DNA of 16,062 nucleotides, taken from assembly GCA_030017355.1 (NCBI GenBank), contig JASEIR010000016.1:1-16062 (forward strand), given 5' to 3'. The notes beneath the pieces are model-generated. The model saw only the letters and a program-made list of their open reading frames with translations. It ran no database searches and was not told the DNA's origin. This DNA comes from Actinomycetota bacterium. Its GTDB lineage: Bacteria > Actinomycetota > Aquicultoria > Aquicultorales > Aquicultoraceae. Position 1 is the stretch's first letter, and every line of letters starts with the position of its first letter. This document shows positions 1 through 6,432 of the stretch, piece after piece. Made by a program: the position numbers and the translations under genes.

Positions 1-1
1 T

Positions 2-1309
2 GATGCTCGCGTAACAAAAGTGGTAAAAGGGCCAACCGTTACAAGATATGAACTACAGCTTGCATCAGGAGTTAAAGTAAATAGTATCCTTAATCTAGCT
101 GACGATATAGCGCTTGCACTTGCAACTGCTGACGTGCGCATCTTAGCGCCTATCCCTGGAAAATCTGCAATTGGCATAGAAGTGCCAAACCAATACCGCG
201 AGATAGTTACGCTAGGCGATATTTTAAGTGCGCCAGAAAGCCAGAATCAAAAGAGCCTGCTTACTGTCGGTATAGGGAAAGACATAGCTGGAAATCCAAT
301 TTTGGCTGATATAGGCGATATGCCGCATCTACTTATCGCAGGAGCTACTGGGTCAGGAAAAAGTGTTTGCATAAATAGCATTCTTGTATCCCTGCTTATG
401 CGCTGTAGACCAGACCAAGCAAAAATGATTCTTGTCGACCCAAAACGTGTCGAGCTGGTCCCTTATTCTGATATCCCTCATCTTATAACACCAGTTGTAA
501 CCAATCCTAAACAAGCAGCATCAGCCCTAACCTGGGCTGTTGGCGAGATGGAAGATAGATTCCAAGTTCTGGCAGAATACGGGGCTCGAAATATCGACCA
601 ATATAATTCAATTATTGCCAAGCAAAAAGATGAAGCAATCCCGCCTATGCCGTATATGCTTATTGTTATCGATGAGCTCGCAGACCTTATGATGGTAGCA
701 GCTGGGGAAGTTGAAGATGCAATCTGTAGAATCGCACAGCTTGCACGCGCGGTTGGAATACATCTTATTGTTGCAACGCAAAGGCCGTCAACTGATATCA
801 TTACAGGATTAATTAAGGCTAACATAACGCATAGGATAGCTTTTGCTGTTTCATCGCAAATTGACTCACGAGTTATCCTAGATACGCCAGGCGCTGAAAA
901 GCTGGTTGGAAAAGGCGATATGCTTTACTCAACACCTGCCTTCTCAAAACCCATTAGAATTCAAGGGGCATTCTTAACAGAACAAGAGATAGAGCTTTGC
1001 ACATCTTTCTGTAAAAAGCAGGCAAAACCTGAATATAGACAAGAGGTTTTGGAGGATAGAAGGTCGCAATTTGGGTTTGATTACGATGACCCCCTACTTG
1101 ATGAGGCGATTAGAATTGTTGTAAATGCTGGGCAAGCATCTGTTTCTATGCTGCAGCGAAGGCTACGCCTTGGATATTCAAGGGCAGCTCGCCTAATAGA
1201 TATGATGGAGGCAAAGGGTATTGTTGGCGCTTATGAAGGAAGCAAGCCTAGAGCTGTATTGCTTTCTCCAGAAGAGCTTGATGAACTGCTTGAAAAAGAG
1301 CAAATTTAA
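2..1309 (+). CDS. ftsK: DNA translocase FtsK/SpoIIIE, C-terminal part (5' end outside window)
   Basis: Hexameric ATP-driven motor that pumps double-stranded DNA through the division septum and helps resolve chromosome dimers. The reading frame is open to the left edge. A GTG at position 20 is internal, because the codons before it (D-A-R-V-T-K) already belong to the conserved beta-subdomain that reads on into VKGPTVTRYEL. Visible in order, counting from position 20: the APIPGK and IGIEVPN signature around residues 43-57, Walker A GATGSGKS at residues 108-115, Walker B-type ILVDPKRVEL near 137-146, the VIDELADLMM helicase-like motif, and a C-terminal winged-helix gamma domain (ASVSMLQRRLRLGYSRAARL) of the kind that reads polar DNA signals. 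The N-terminal membrane helices lie off the window. FtsK and SpoIIIE cannot be told apart from this part. The stop is followed by a diverged repeat of the gene's own 3' end. Confidence 0.96.
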   Translation, partial: DARVTKVVKGPTVTRYELQLASGVKVNSILNLADDIALALATADVRILAPIPGKSAIGIEVPNQYREIVTLGDILSAPESQNQKSLLTVGIGKDIAGNPILADIGDMPHLLIAGATGSGKSVCINSILVSLLMRCRPDQAKMILVDPKRVELVPYSDIPHLITPVVTNPKQAASALTWAVGEMEDRFQVLAEYGARNIDQYNSIIAKQKDEAIPPMPYMLIVIDELADLMMVAAGEVEDAICRIAQLARAVGIHLIVATQRPSTDIITGLIKANITHRIAFAVSSQIDSRVILDTPGAEKLVGKGDMLYSTPAFSKPIRIQGAFLTEQEIELCTSFCKKQAKPEYRQEVLEDRRSQFGFDYDDPLLDEAIRIVVNAGQASVSMLQRRLRLGYSRAARLIDMMEAKGIVGAYEGSKPRAVLLSPEELDELLEKEQI

Positions 1310-1350
1310 AATGTTGTAAGATAAAATGCCGTAAAAAGAGCAAGCTTAAA
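1293..1350. repeat. Imperfect direct repeat of the ftsK 3' end
   Basis: The last codons and stop of ftsK (1293-1310, AAAAAGAGCAAATTTAAA) recur 40 bp downstream at 1333-1350 (AAAAAGAGCAAGCTTAAA) with two mismatches. The intervening segment also contains the paired AAAATGTTGTAA and AAAATGCCGTAA. This looks like an old local duplication. It is noncoding apart from the gene end. Confidence 0.6.
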
Positions 1351-1417
1351 GCGTTCACAAAAGCGCAAGTTTTATGCTAAGTTAGGAAAATAATTTCATT
1401 TTTTATCGGAGTCTTAT

Positions 1418-2251
1418 ATGCAGAACGAGTCAATTGGTTCAATACTGTATGAAACAAGGATTAGGCTTGGCAAGAGTGTAAAGGAAGTTGAATTAGATAC
1501 CAAAATAAGGGCTAAATATATAGATGCTATGGAGCATGACGATTTCATGTCATTGCCCGGAAGCGTTTATGCTCAAGGATTTCTAAAGGTCTATGCAAAC
1601 TACCTCGGCCTTGACCCGGCGCCTCTTGTTCAGCTTTATAAATCTACTTACCTTGAACGCAATAATTATGATATGCGAAAAATGCCTCCGAAAATTAGAG
1701 TCAAGAAAAAGAAGCGACCGCGCTGGTTTAAGTTAGCAGTAGCCCTTGGTGTTATCGCATCGATATTTGTTGGCTTAATTGTATGGGGCGCCGTTGTCCA
1801 GAATATGGCAAAAGATCGCAAGATAATTGTTCAAAATGTAAAGACCAGAAAAACTAAGCCCACCGTGGTTGCATCGGCTACAACTAGCACAACCGAGAAA
1901 AGAGCGCAAGAGCAATCAAGTACTAACGAAAGCTCATCGCCTAGCGGTCATAGAACAGACGAGAATAGTAACTTGCAGCAAATTAAACTTAAGCTCACTG
2001 GTACAGACGGTACTGGCTCGTGGGTTAGAGTTACCGTAGATGAGGAAAAGAAATTTGAGGGTCTTATATCTGATGGAACTTCAAGGACTTTTGAAGGAAA
2101 GTCAATAAGCATAAGGGTTGGTAATATAGCTGGCCTTGAGATTCTACTAAACGGGAAAAAAGTAAACAAGGATGATTTTGAGATAACCAACGGTATAGCA
2201 AGTAAAAACTTTTCAGTCTTTTCAGCGGAGAGTTCAAATGGCCAAAGATAG
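1418..2251 (+). CDS. rodZ: RodZ-like membrane-anchored helix-turn-helix protein (DUF4115)
   Basis: Cytoskeletal/cell-shape protein. In characterised bacteria RodZ ties the MreB filament to the membrane through its HTH domain. The 277 residues have the standard three parts: a cytoplasmic HTH_25 domain (about residues 5-75, with the conserved stretch KIRAKYIDAMEHDD followed by PGSVYAQGFLKVYANYLGLD), a basic stop-transfer segment (KKKKRPRW, 97-103) leading into one membrane helix at about 104-127, then a low-complexity Ser/Thr/Glu linker (about 140-186) and an extracytoplasmic DUF4115 beta domain (about 187-268). ATG is preceded by GGAG at 1408-1411, six bases upstream. It lies downstream of ftsK on the same strand with a 108-bp gap, and its end overlaps yajQ. 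It could be annotated simply as 'helix-turn-helix domain-containing protein'. An MreB partner is inferred, since none is in the window. Confidence 0.9.
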   Translation: MQNESIGSILYETRIRLGKSVKEVELDTKIRAKYIDAMEHDDFMSLPGSVYAQGFLKVYANYLGLDPAPLVQLYKSTYLERNNYDMRKMPPKIRVKKKKRPRWFKLAVALGVIASIFVGLIVWGAVVQNMAKDRKIIVQNVKTRKTKPTVVASATTSTTEKRAQEQSSTNESSSPSGHRTDENSNLQQIKLKLTGTDGTGSWVRVTVDEEKKFEGLISDGTSRTFEGKSISIRVGNIAGLEILLNGKKVNKDDFEITNGIASKNFSVFSAESSNGQR

Positions 2252-2735
2252 CTCATTTGATATAGTCTCAGAAGTAAATCTTCAAGAGGTAGACAATGCC
2301 GTTAACCAAGCAAATAAGGAAATAGCCACAAGATTTGACTTTAAAGGCTCAAAATCTCGATTGTATTGGAATAAAAACGAATCAAAAATTATCATAGAAG
2401 CAGACGATGATTATAAGCTAAGAAGCGTTCACGACATTCTTCATACCAAACTGATTCGGCGAGGCATCGACCTAAAGGCTCTGCATTACAACAAGCCCGA
2501 ACAAGCATCGGGCGGAACCCTTCGGCAAGTTGCCGATGTCCTGCAGGGAATCGACACCGATAAAGCACGTGAGATTGTAAAATTTATCAAAAACCTTAAA
2601 CTAAAAGTCCAACCTGCCATCGAAGGGCCAAAAGTTAGAGTTAGCGGCAAAAGCAAAGACGACCTTCAAACTGTAATCCGTGCCCTAAAAGAACACGACT
2701 TTGCCATCCCCCTGCAGTTTGTAAACTACCGTTGA
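2238..2735 (+). CDS. yajQ: YajQ family nucleotide-binding protein
   Basis: Small cytoplasmic protein with two ferredoxin-like folds. A Xanthomonas family member binds cyclic di-GMP, and E. coli YajQ binds nucleotides/RNA. The physiological role is not settled for most species. The 165 residues match the usual family length end to end: FDIVSEVNLQEVDNAVNQA at the start, ATRFDFKGSKS near 31-41, then DDYKLRSVHDIL, LIRRGIDLKAL, an IKNLKLKVQPAIEGPKVRVSGKSKDDLQ block, and the terminal FAIPLQFVNYR, all family hallmarks. The ATG is preceded by GGAG at 2227-2230 inside the rodZ reading frame, and the two genes overlap by 14 bp, so translational coupling with rodZ is likely. Part of the 3' end sequence (TGTAAACTACCG) recurs about 110 bp downstream. 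Confidence 0.96.
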   Translation: MAKDSSFDIVSEVNLQEVDNAVNQANKEIATRFDFKGSKSRLYWNKNESKIIIEADDDYKLRSVHDILHTKLIRRGIDLKALHYNKPEQASGGTLRQVADVLQGIDTDKAREIVKFIKNLKLKVQPAIEGPKVRVSGKSKDDLQTVIRALKEHDFAIPLQFVNYR

Positions 2736-2956
2736 TTTGTTGATTTGAGGACGCTTGGATTTGGGATTTGGGATTTGGGGATGCTCGTTTTCTATGTGAT
2801 TTGGGGATGCTCGTTTCCTATGTGTCCTATCTGTAAACTACCGGTAGGTTGGATTTGAGGCCGTTCGTTTTCTATGTGTCCTATCTATCCAGTAAGCACA
2901 GGAAATAATTGCAATTAGGACTCCTAGGAAACGAGCGTCCCCAACACAATAATATA
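2736..2956. repeat. Cluster of degenerate direct repeats behind yajQ
   Basis: Noncoding, built from copies of a 26-bp unit starting ATTTGGGGATGCTCGTTT and ending TATGTG. Copies lie at 2773-2798, 2799-2824 (one mismatch) and 2853-2878 (more diverged, ATTTGAGGCCGTTCG). The last two are each followed by TCCTATCT. A piece of the yajQ end (TGTAAACTACCG, then GATTTGAGG) is repeated at about 2832-2860. Short runs of TTTGGGA flank the array. I see no convincing gene, promoter or terminator here. Confidence 0.7.
2801..2944. repeat. Inverted-repeat-bounded element (MITE/REP-like), third family member
   Basis: The left arm 2801-2820 (TTGGGGATGCTCGTTTCCTA) and right arm 2925-2944 (TAGGAAACGAGCGTCCCCAA) are reverse complements with one mismatch over 20 bp. 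The ends resemble those of the two elements at 4353-4470 and 7367-7483: all start GGGGAYG and carry GTTTYCTA. The right arm abuts the truncated HEPN fragment, so insertion or repeat-mediated rearrangement may have removed that gene's 5' part. No coding capacity, so any mobility would depend on a transposase elsewhere. Confidence 0.6.
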
Positions 2957-3109
2957 CACAGCGTCCTCGACAATTTTTACATTCCCCCATGTTATCCTTA
3001 TGGTCACCCAGAAGGGGCACCTTTTGAACACTATGGGCCACTGCAAAGTAAGGAGGCGATAAGATATTCCCGTGAGATTATCGAGTTCGTCCATTCTAAA
3101 ATGGCCTGA
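2957..3109 (+). pseudogene. C-terminal fragment of a HEPN-domain protein
   Basis: The codons from about 2963 read VLDNFYIPPCYPYGHPEG, then FEHYGPLQSKEAIRYSREIIEFVHSKMA before TGA. This matches the C-terminal half of PF05168-type HEPN proteins, whose hallmark is a D-x-x-YIPxRYPDAxP-x-G-x-P segment followed by an amphipathic A-x-x-A-x-x-I-x-x-F-V helix. The family is normally about 120-140 residues. Here the N-terminal helices and the catalytic region are missing and are replaced by repeat DNA. An ATG at 2909 opens the frame but its first residues match nothing I recognise, so this is best treated as a broken gene. Such HEPN genes usually pair with a minimal nucleotidyltransferase, and none remains on this strand. 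Confidence 0.6.
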
Positions 3110-3138
3110 TGCTCGTCCATTCTAAAATGGCCTGATGC
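3087..3138. repeat. Perfect 26-bp tandem duplication over the HEPN fragment stop codon
   Basis: TCGTCCATTCTAAAATGGCC followed by TGATGC occurs at 3087-3112 and again at 3113-3138 with no mismatch. The first copy contains the final codons and TGA stop of the HEPN fragment. The perfect identity points to recent slippage or a similar duplication. Confidence 0.85.
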
Positions 3139-3172
3139 AAAGGCAGTAGTTCAGGCAGTTCAGCAATAATTA

Positions 3173-3598
3173 TCAATTTTTTACAAGATAATCTCTTATT
3201 TCTCTAACAAAAACTTTAAAATCGCCAAGTCTTTGTTTGTAAATCCCATAGGTAATAGAATCATCAACGCTGTCATAGGTATGTATTAAAATATTTCTAA
3301 ATCTTGCCATGTTCTTAAAAGTACCAAGATATTCACTTGATATAATTTTGTTTTCAGAGAGGATATCAAAGCACTCGGAATAGGTTTCAGGCTCTTTTAA
3401 ATCTAAACCGGCTACAAAATGCTTGCAGATATCGATTACCTGCTCGATTGCAAGCTCGATATTTCGTTCAATAAATCTTTTTGCAACAATATCTTTTTTA
3501 AATTCCTCAAGAGTGTTAACATGCTGTGCAAGCCTTAGCTCGTGCAAATAATCTTCGATTTTGCGCAATTTTTTTTCAATCAAGGGTTTATTTAGCAT
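3173..3598 (-). CDS. hepT: HepT-like HEPN toxin (DUF86 family ribonuclease)
   Basis: Toxin half of a HEPN-MNT type VII toxin-antitoxin module. HEPN toxins cleave RNA in the cytoplasm until silenced by AMPylation from the partner nucleotidyltransferase. With the ATG at 3598 the protein is 141 residues, all alpha-helical in character, the normal family size. The diagnostic RX4HXY motif is intact: R101-NILI-H106-T-Y108, followed by YDSVDDSITY. R and H are the catalytic residues and the Tyr is the AMPylation site in characterised HepT. An upstream ATG at 3634 would add 12 residues but has no ribosome binding site, and the family normally begins near LIEKKLRKIEDYL. The gene overlaps the mntA stop by 11 bp, so the two are translationally coupled. 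A fragment of a related gene lies at 4502-4554. Confidence 0.9.
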   Translation of the reverse strand: MLNKPLIEKKLRKIEDYLHELRLAQHVNTLEEFKKDIVAKRFIERNIELAIEQVIDICKHFVAGLDLKEPETYSECFDILSENKIISSEYLGTFKNMARFRNILIHTYDSVDDSITYGIYKQRLGDFKVFVREIRDYLVKN

Positions 3599-3995
3599 AG
3601 GCGCCCATTCCAGATATATATTTGTACTCGTCATAATCTGTGATAGTTTTTTCCCTAAATCTTGTATAGGCTAATTGATCCTTTATTAAAAGCACGGCAC
3701 CGTGCTTCATAATCTGGTGTCTTAAGAAAGCGGAGGCAGCGTTTAAAACAATCAAATGAACATCTTTGCCTACGAGATCTGAAAGTTTGCTTATATAGTT
3801 AAGCAAATCAAGACCCTCCAAAGGATGTTTGAAATAAATAGCGACGTCGATATCGCTACCTTTCTTTAATTTTCCAGTTACAGCCGAGCCAAAGATAAGT
3901 GCAAAAATAACATTCGCATCGTTGTTTAAGTAATCCTTGAGCCTGTTAACCTTATCCTCGATATTATTCGGGAAACCTTTTAAAGTATCTGGCAT
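3588..3995 (-). CDS. mntA: MntA-like minimal nucleotidyltransferase antitoxin
   Basis: Antitoxin of the HepT-MntA pair. It transfers AMP from ATP onto the HepT tyrosine, which disarms the ribonuclease. The 135 residues carry a textbook GSX10DXD active site: G36-S37, ten residues, then D48-I-D50 within a beta strand (DIDVAIYF). A DVHLIVLN strand around 78-85 probably supplies the third metal-binding acid (D78). The final part (AFLRHQIMKHGAVLL) is the usual C-terminal segment of MNT proteins. The start ATG is preceded by AAGGTG with suitable spacing. The gene is transcribed first and toxin second, with an 11-bp overlap. Both active-site motifs are complete, so the module looks functional even though its surroundings are full of decayed HEPN sequence. 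Confidence 0.92.
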   Translation of the reverse strand: MPDTLKGFPNNIEDKVNRLKDYLNNDANVIFALIFGSAVTGKLKKGSDIDVAIYFKHPLEGLDLLNYISKLSDLVGKDVHLIVLNAASAFLRHQIMKHGAVLLIKDQLAYTRFREKTITDYDEYKYISGMGAYAK

Positions 3996-4328
3996 TTATG
4001 TCACCTTTTTTATTTTAACAGATAAAATAGCCAACTAAAAAGAAAAAAGGATGGGAAGCGAGAGTTTGAGAGAAGATTTAACGAGGGCATTATGCCGGCT
4101 TTCGCAAAGCCTTGTATCACTAAGCTTTGTATTTTATAGCACCACCCAGGGCGCAAAGCAGCCCATATAAGATAAAAATGGGCAAATAAGAAGCTAAGAA
4201 AAAGCATGAGCATAGAGGCATAAGTTGAAAACTTCCTGTTAGGAAGGGATGATTATTTTACAGCGCATAGCACGTGCGAGGAAAAGAGGGCAAAAGATGG
4301 AAGCAAATATGACGGGAGAGATGATGAC
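3996..4328. other. Noncoding stretch upstream of mntA
   Basis: I see no supported gene. It contains small structures only: GCTTT-CGC-AAAGC near 4100, an imperfect 15-bp-period direct repeat (AAGCCTTGTAT, AAGCTTTGTAT) just after it, and a CTTCCT-GTT-AGGAAG hairpin at 4232-4246. Open frames across it on the minus strand are poor in recognisable composition and lack ribosome binding sites. The mntA promoter should lie in its first 60 bases, but I cannot name hexamers with confidence. TTAAAAT near 4015 (minus strand) is the best -10 candidate. Confidence 0.5.
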
Positions 4329-4470
4329 GGGGACGTTGGTTTTCTAAGACAGGGGGACGTTGGTTTTCTAAGTAAACTTTCCTTGTAGATCGCTTGGGTA
4401 TGGGACTTGAGAGATTTTTGTGAGATTTTTGAGAGATTTAGGAAACCTGGGAAACCAACGGCCCCTAATA
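4329..4470. repeat. MITE/REP-like palindromic element, copy A, with duplicated left end
   Basis: The core at 4353-4470 begins GGGGACGTTGGTTTTC and ends with the reverse complement of GGGGCCGTTGGTTTCC, giving terminal inverted repeats of about 16 bp. A near-identical core lies at 7367-7483, with about nine substitutions by eye. Copy A has an extra left end 24 bp upstream (4329-4348). At the right boundary CCTAATAGGAA is repeated (4464-4474 and 4476-4486). Another right-end piece, AACGTCCCC, occurs at 4591-4599. No ORF is encoded. Ends of this form resemble REP sequences moved by Y1/IS200-type (RAYT) transposases, which is an inference since no transposase is present. Confidence 0.75.
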
Positions 4471-4501
4471 GGAATCCTAATAGGAAGCATACGAGGCTAA
4501 A

Positions 4502-4554
4502 AATAGAATCATCAACGCTATCATAGGGGGCATTTATCAAAAGGTTTATAAATC
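4502..4554 (-). pseudogene. Remnant of a second hepT-like gene
   Basis: 26 bases at 4502-4527 differ by one base from 3254-3279 inside the intact hepT. The homology continues to 4554 with about 18 of 24 matches after a 3-bp insertion. Translated on the minus strand it reads F-I-N-L-L-I-N-A-P-YDSVDDSI against F-R-N-I-L-I-H-T-YDSVDDSI of HepT, so the catalytic R and H are both lost. Nothing else of the gene is recognisable on either side. It sits a short distance from the right end of element A. Confidence 0.65.
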
Positions 4555-4630
4555 AGGATATAGAGCACGGAGTAAGTTTAATAAGTAAAGAACGTCCCCT
4601 GATGTGCCGACCCCTAAAATGCGCAAAAAT

Positions 4631-4660
4631 CCCCGCATAGGAGCCTTATCCTATACGGGG
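4631..4660 (-). terminator. Rho-independent terminator of the sulfur operon
   Basis: CCCCG-C-ATAGGA, a 6-base loop, then TCCTAT-A-CGGGG forms an 11-pair stem with one internal mismatch. Read on the minus strand the stem is followed by ATTTTT, the correct orientation to end transcripts coming from the DUF1641 gene 50 bp upstream. Confidence 0.85.
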
Positions 4661-4679
4661 CTTTTAAAGACATCAAGTA

Positions 4680-4709
4680 TTTGCCTAGTATGCCTTTTAC
4701 CTAGGCAAA
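4680..4709 (-). other. Hairpin directly behind the DUF1641 stop codon
   Basis: TTTGCCTAG (4680-4688) and CTAGGCAAA (4701-4709) form a perfect 9-bp stem with a 12-base loop, abutting the stop codon at 4710-4712. It lacks a following T-run, so it may protect the 3' end of the transcript or act as a pre-terminator before the stronger hairpin at 4631-4660. Confidence 0.6.
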
Positions 4710-5267
4710 CTAGATGTTTTCCAGTAAAGCAGGAATTTTTTTGCTAAGTGCCAAAATAAACTTTAAGCTTTCCTGCGTATGCGGGTCCTTCAGCGCATTT
4801 AAGAGCGCAACCGGGCCTATCTTGCGGGTATCTTTCTTGGCCTCGTCCACCGAATCTCGAACTGCTTCAAGCATCTGGTCTCCCACCTCTGCAAGTGATA
4901 ATACAGATGAAAGAGAGCGTATAGCTATGCCGGAAGTCATTGAATTTCTTAAGGCATCAGCGAAAACACCCATTTGGGCCAAACCAGAAATTGCTCCGCC
5001 ATCTGCCATCTCCTTAAGAGTCCTAAGCGAACACTCTAAGCTATCCGCTACTTCTGATGCCGTTGCAAGCAGTTTTTTCATCTCATCGGTATTGATGATG
5101 TCGATTATCTCGACCATCTGGGCCATGGTTGTGACCATGCGCTGCACTAAAGCCGGCGTCAGGGAATCCAGGCTTGCTGTGAGCAAGTCTGCTGCTTCGC
5201 CAGTTCGCGAGTGCGAGGCGGGCGATATCTTCTGCTCAGTTACGACTGCGCCATTATCATTGCTCAT
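4710..5267 (-). CDS. DUF1641 domain protein, sulfur-operon partner
   Basis: Function unknown. DUF1641 proteins are small, helical and often encoded next to NAD(P)/FAD oxidoreductases, such as SQR-like flavoproteins or formate dehydrogenase subunits (Bacillus YjgD beside YjgC), and may assist membrane docking or assembly. The 185 residues have a polar, disordered-looking N-terminus (about 1-25), then a long helical region (LLTASLDSLTPALVQRMV onward) and the family's C-terminal signature PVALLNALKDPHTQESLKFILALSKKI (split here by eye around residues 150-180). No membrane segment or cysteine pair is evident. The ATG at 5267 has AGGAGG at 5275-5280 with 7-base spacing. A TTG at 5270 is possible but too close to the SD. 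The SD overlaps the stop of the preceding SQR-like gene, so translation is probably coupled. It is last in the operon, before two hairpins. Confidence 0.85.
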   Translation of the reverse strand: MSNDNGAVVTEQKISPASHSRTGEAADLLTASLDSLTPALVQRMVTTMAQMVEIIDIINTDEMKKLLATASEVADSLECSLRTLKEMADGGAISGLAQMGVFADALRNSMTSGIAIRSLSSVLSLAEVGDQMLEAVRDSVDEAKKDTRKIGPVALLNALKDPHTQESLKFILALSKKIPALLENI

Positions 5268-5279
5268 CAATAGCCCTCC

Positions 5280-6422
5280 TTACAGAATACCCCGTGCGGA
5301 CAGCCAGTACATCTCGTTAAAGGCGAGCTTGAACCAGTGAATCATTTCGCTCGAGGGTACCGGTTTCGGCGGGTTGTTATAATTAAAGGTTATGTACGTC
5401 GCTTCGTTTAAGCCGGCCTCCACGAAGCAAAACACCTTGCCGTCGTAGTAGTGTGATACCGGGAGTCCCCGCAGCTCAGAAATTATGTTCTCGCTGACCA
5501 CATCGGCCTCGTAGTGTGCAGTTGAGCCGGCCTTCGAAATGGGCAGATTGGTGGCATCACCCAGGACGTAGATATTGTCATAACCTTCCGCCTTTAATGT
5601 ATAGCGATCAGTCGGAATAAAGCCGCCCTCATCGCCAAGGCCGGATTCCTGAATTACCGGAGCACCCTTATGCGCCGGTATAGAAATCAGGATATCAAAA
5701 GGTACTTCACTGCCCTCCACGGTGGTTATGATTTTTTTCTGCGGATCAACCGATTCCACGTTGAAGAAAACCTCCGAGCGGATACCGCGCTCCTCGAATT
5801 TTGGTGCGGCCCAATTTGCGCACGGCTCGAGAGTATGCAAGCGCCCAATGGGGTAAGTGTAGAGAATATCTACTTTGTCGCGAATGCCCTTCTTGCGGAA
5901 GAAATCATCTAGCATGAAGGTGAGCTCCATTGGGGCAACTGGGCACTTATGCGGCACATCGACTGTAAAAACAATCTTGCCGCCCTCGAAGCTCATTAGC
6001 TTATCGCGAAGTTTCTCGGCACCTTCCGCAGTGTAAAAGTTATCCGCCGCCTCAGCTAACCCGGGAACCGAATTGAAATCCGGGTAAGCACCGGTTGCAA
6101 TGACTAAAATGTCATAGGACAAAGTTTTACCGCTCGCAGTGGTGACGGTATTTGATTTCGGATCAATCTTGGTGGCTGGATCGACAAGAAGCTCCACTCC
6201 CTGCGAGAGCAAAGTTTTCTGTTTTCTTGTGTAATCTACGACCCGGGCATGATTGATTGCTACGAATAAAAAAGAGGGTTGATAAACATGATCTGGGTTA
6301 TTAGTAACCTGGACTATGCTTACCTCTCCGCGTTTAATTTCATCTTTCATGGACCGGGCGATGTGGTTGGCGACCATGGTGCCACCGGTTCCGCCGCCAA
6401 GAATCACAACTGTTTTTGCCAT
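5280..6422 (-). CDS. sqr: Sulfide:quinone oxidoreductase-like FAD flavoprotein
   Basis: Likely oxidises sulfide (or a low-molecular-weight persulfide source) at the cytoplasmic membrane face and passes electrons to quinone through FAD. The 380 residues fit the SQR/flavocytochrome c flavoprotein family: N-terminal FAD Rossmann motif VVILGGGTGGT (5-15), the Y-Q-P-S-F-L-F segment at 47-53, an ATG dinucleotide-domain motif at 109-111, and a second FAD contact YVLGDAT (285-291). Cys160 in KCPVAPMEL and Cys332 in VFCFVEAG fall where SQRs place their two redox-active cysteines. A third cysteine, Cys201, is also present. The C-terminal 20 residues (HWFKLAFNEMYWL) look amphipathic and could anchor the protein to the membrane. 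It lies 31 bp after tusA with AGGGGGCG as SD. A related NADH-dependent persulfide-handling flavoprotein remains possible. Codons look more GC-rich than in the nearby mntA-hepT genes. Confidence 0.82.
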   Translation of the reverse strand: MAKTVVILGGGTGGTMVANHIARSMKDEIKRGEVSIVQVTNNPDHVYQPSFLFVAINHARVVDYTRKQKTLLSQGVELLVDPATKIDPKSNTVTTASGKTLSYDILVIATGAYPDFNSVPGLAEAADNFYTAEGAEKLRDKLMSFEGGKIVFTVDVPHKCPVAPMELTFMLDDFFRKKGIRDKVDILYTYPIGRLHTLEPCANWAAPKFEERGIRSEVFFNVESVDPQKKIITTVEGSEVPFDILISIPAHKGAPVIQESGLGDEGGFIPTDRYTLKAEGYDNIYVLGDATNLPISKAGSTAHYEADVVSENIISELRGLPVSHYYDGKVFCFVEAGLNEATYITFNYNNPPKPVPSSEMIHWFKLAFNEMYWLSARGIL

Positions 6423-6432
6423 TTAATCGCCC

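Noticed and set aside
2773..2878. Repeat array as a CRISPR
   Set aside because: Units are imperfect, two are adjacent with no spacer, spacing is irregular, and there are no cas genes. The arms form an inverted-repeat element instead.
3598..3634. Upstream ATG giving HepT 12 more residues
   Set aside because: No ribosome binding site, 47-bp overlap with mntA, and the extra residues do not match the family start.
4010..4213. 67-residue minus-strand frame rich in Phe and Leu
   Set aside because: No SD, no recognisable motif and composition expected from AT-rich noncoding DNA. It would also sit over the presumed mntA promoter.
4232..4246. CTTCCT-GTT-AGGAAG hairpin as a terminator
   Set aside because: Only a 6-bp stem. 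It has a short T-run on the minus strand, but no supported gene lies upstream of it there.
4253..4540. 95-residue minus-strand frame upstream of mntA
   Set aside because: It runs through palindromic element A, starts with TTG without SD, and only its first residues (the YDSVDDSI piece) resemble HepT. Treated as a hepT remnant plus repeat DNA, not a gene.
4714..5340. 208-residue plus-strand frame opposite DUF1641
   Set aside because: Antisense shadow of the DUF1641 gene. The minus-strand protein has a family signature, an SD and operon context, while the plus frame has none.
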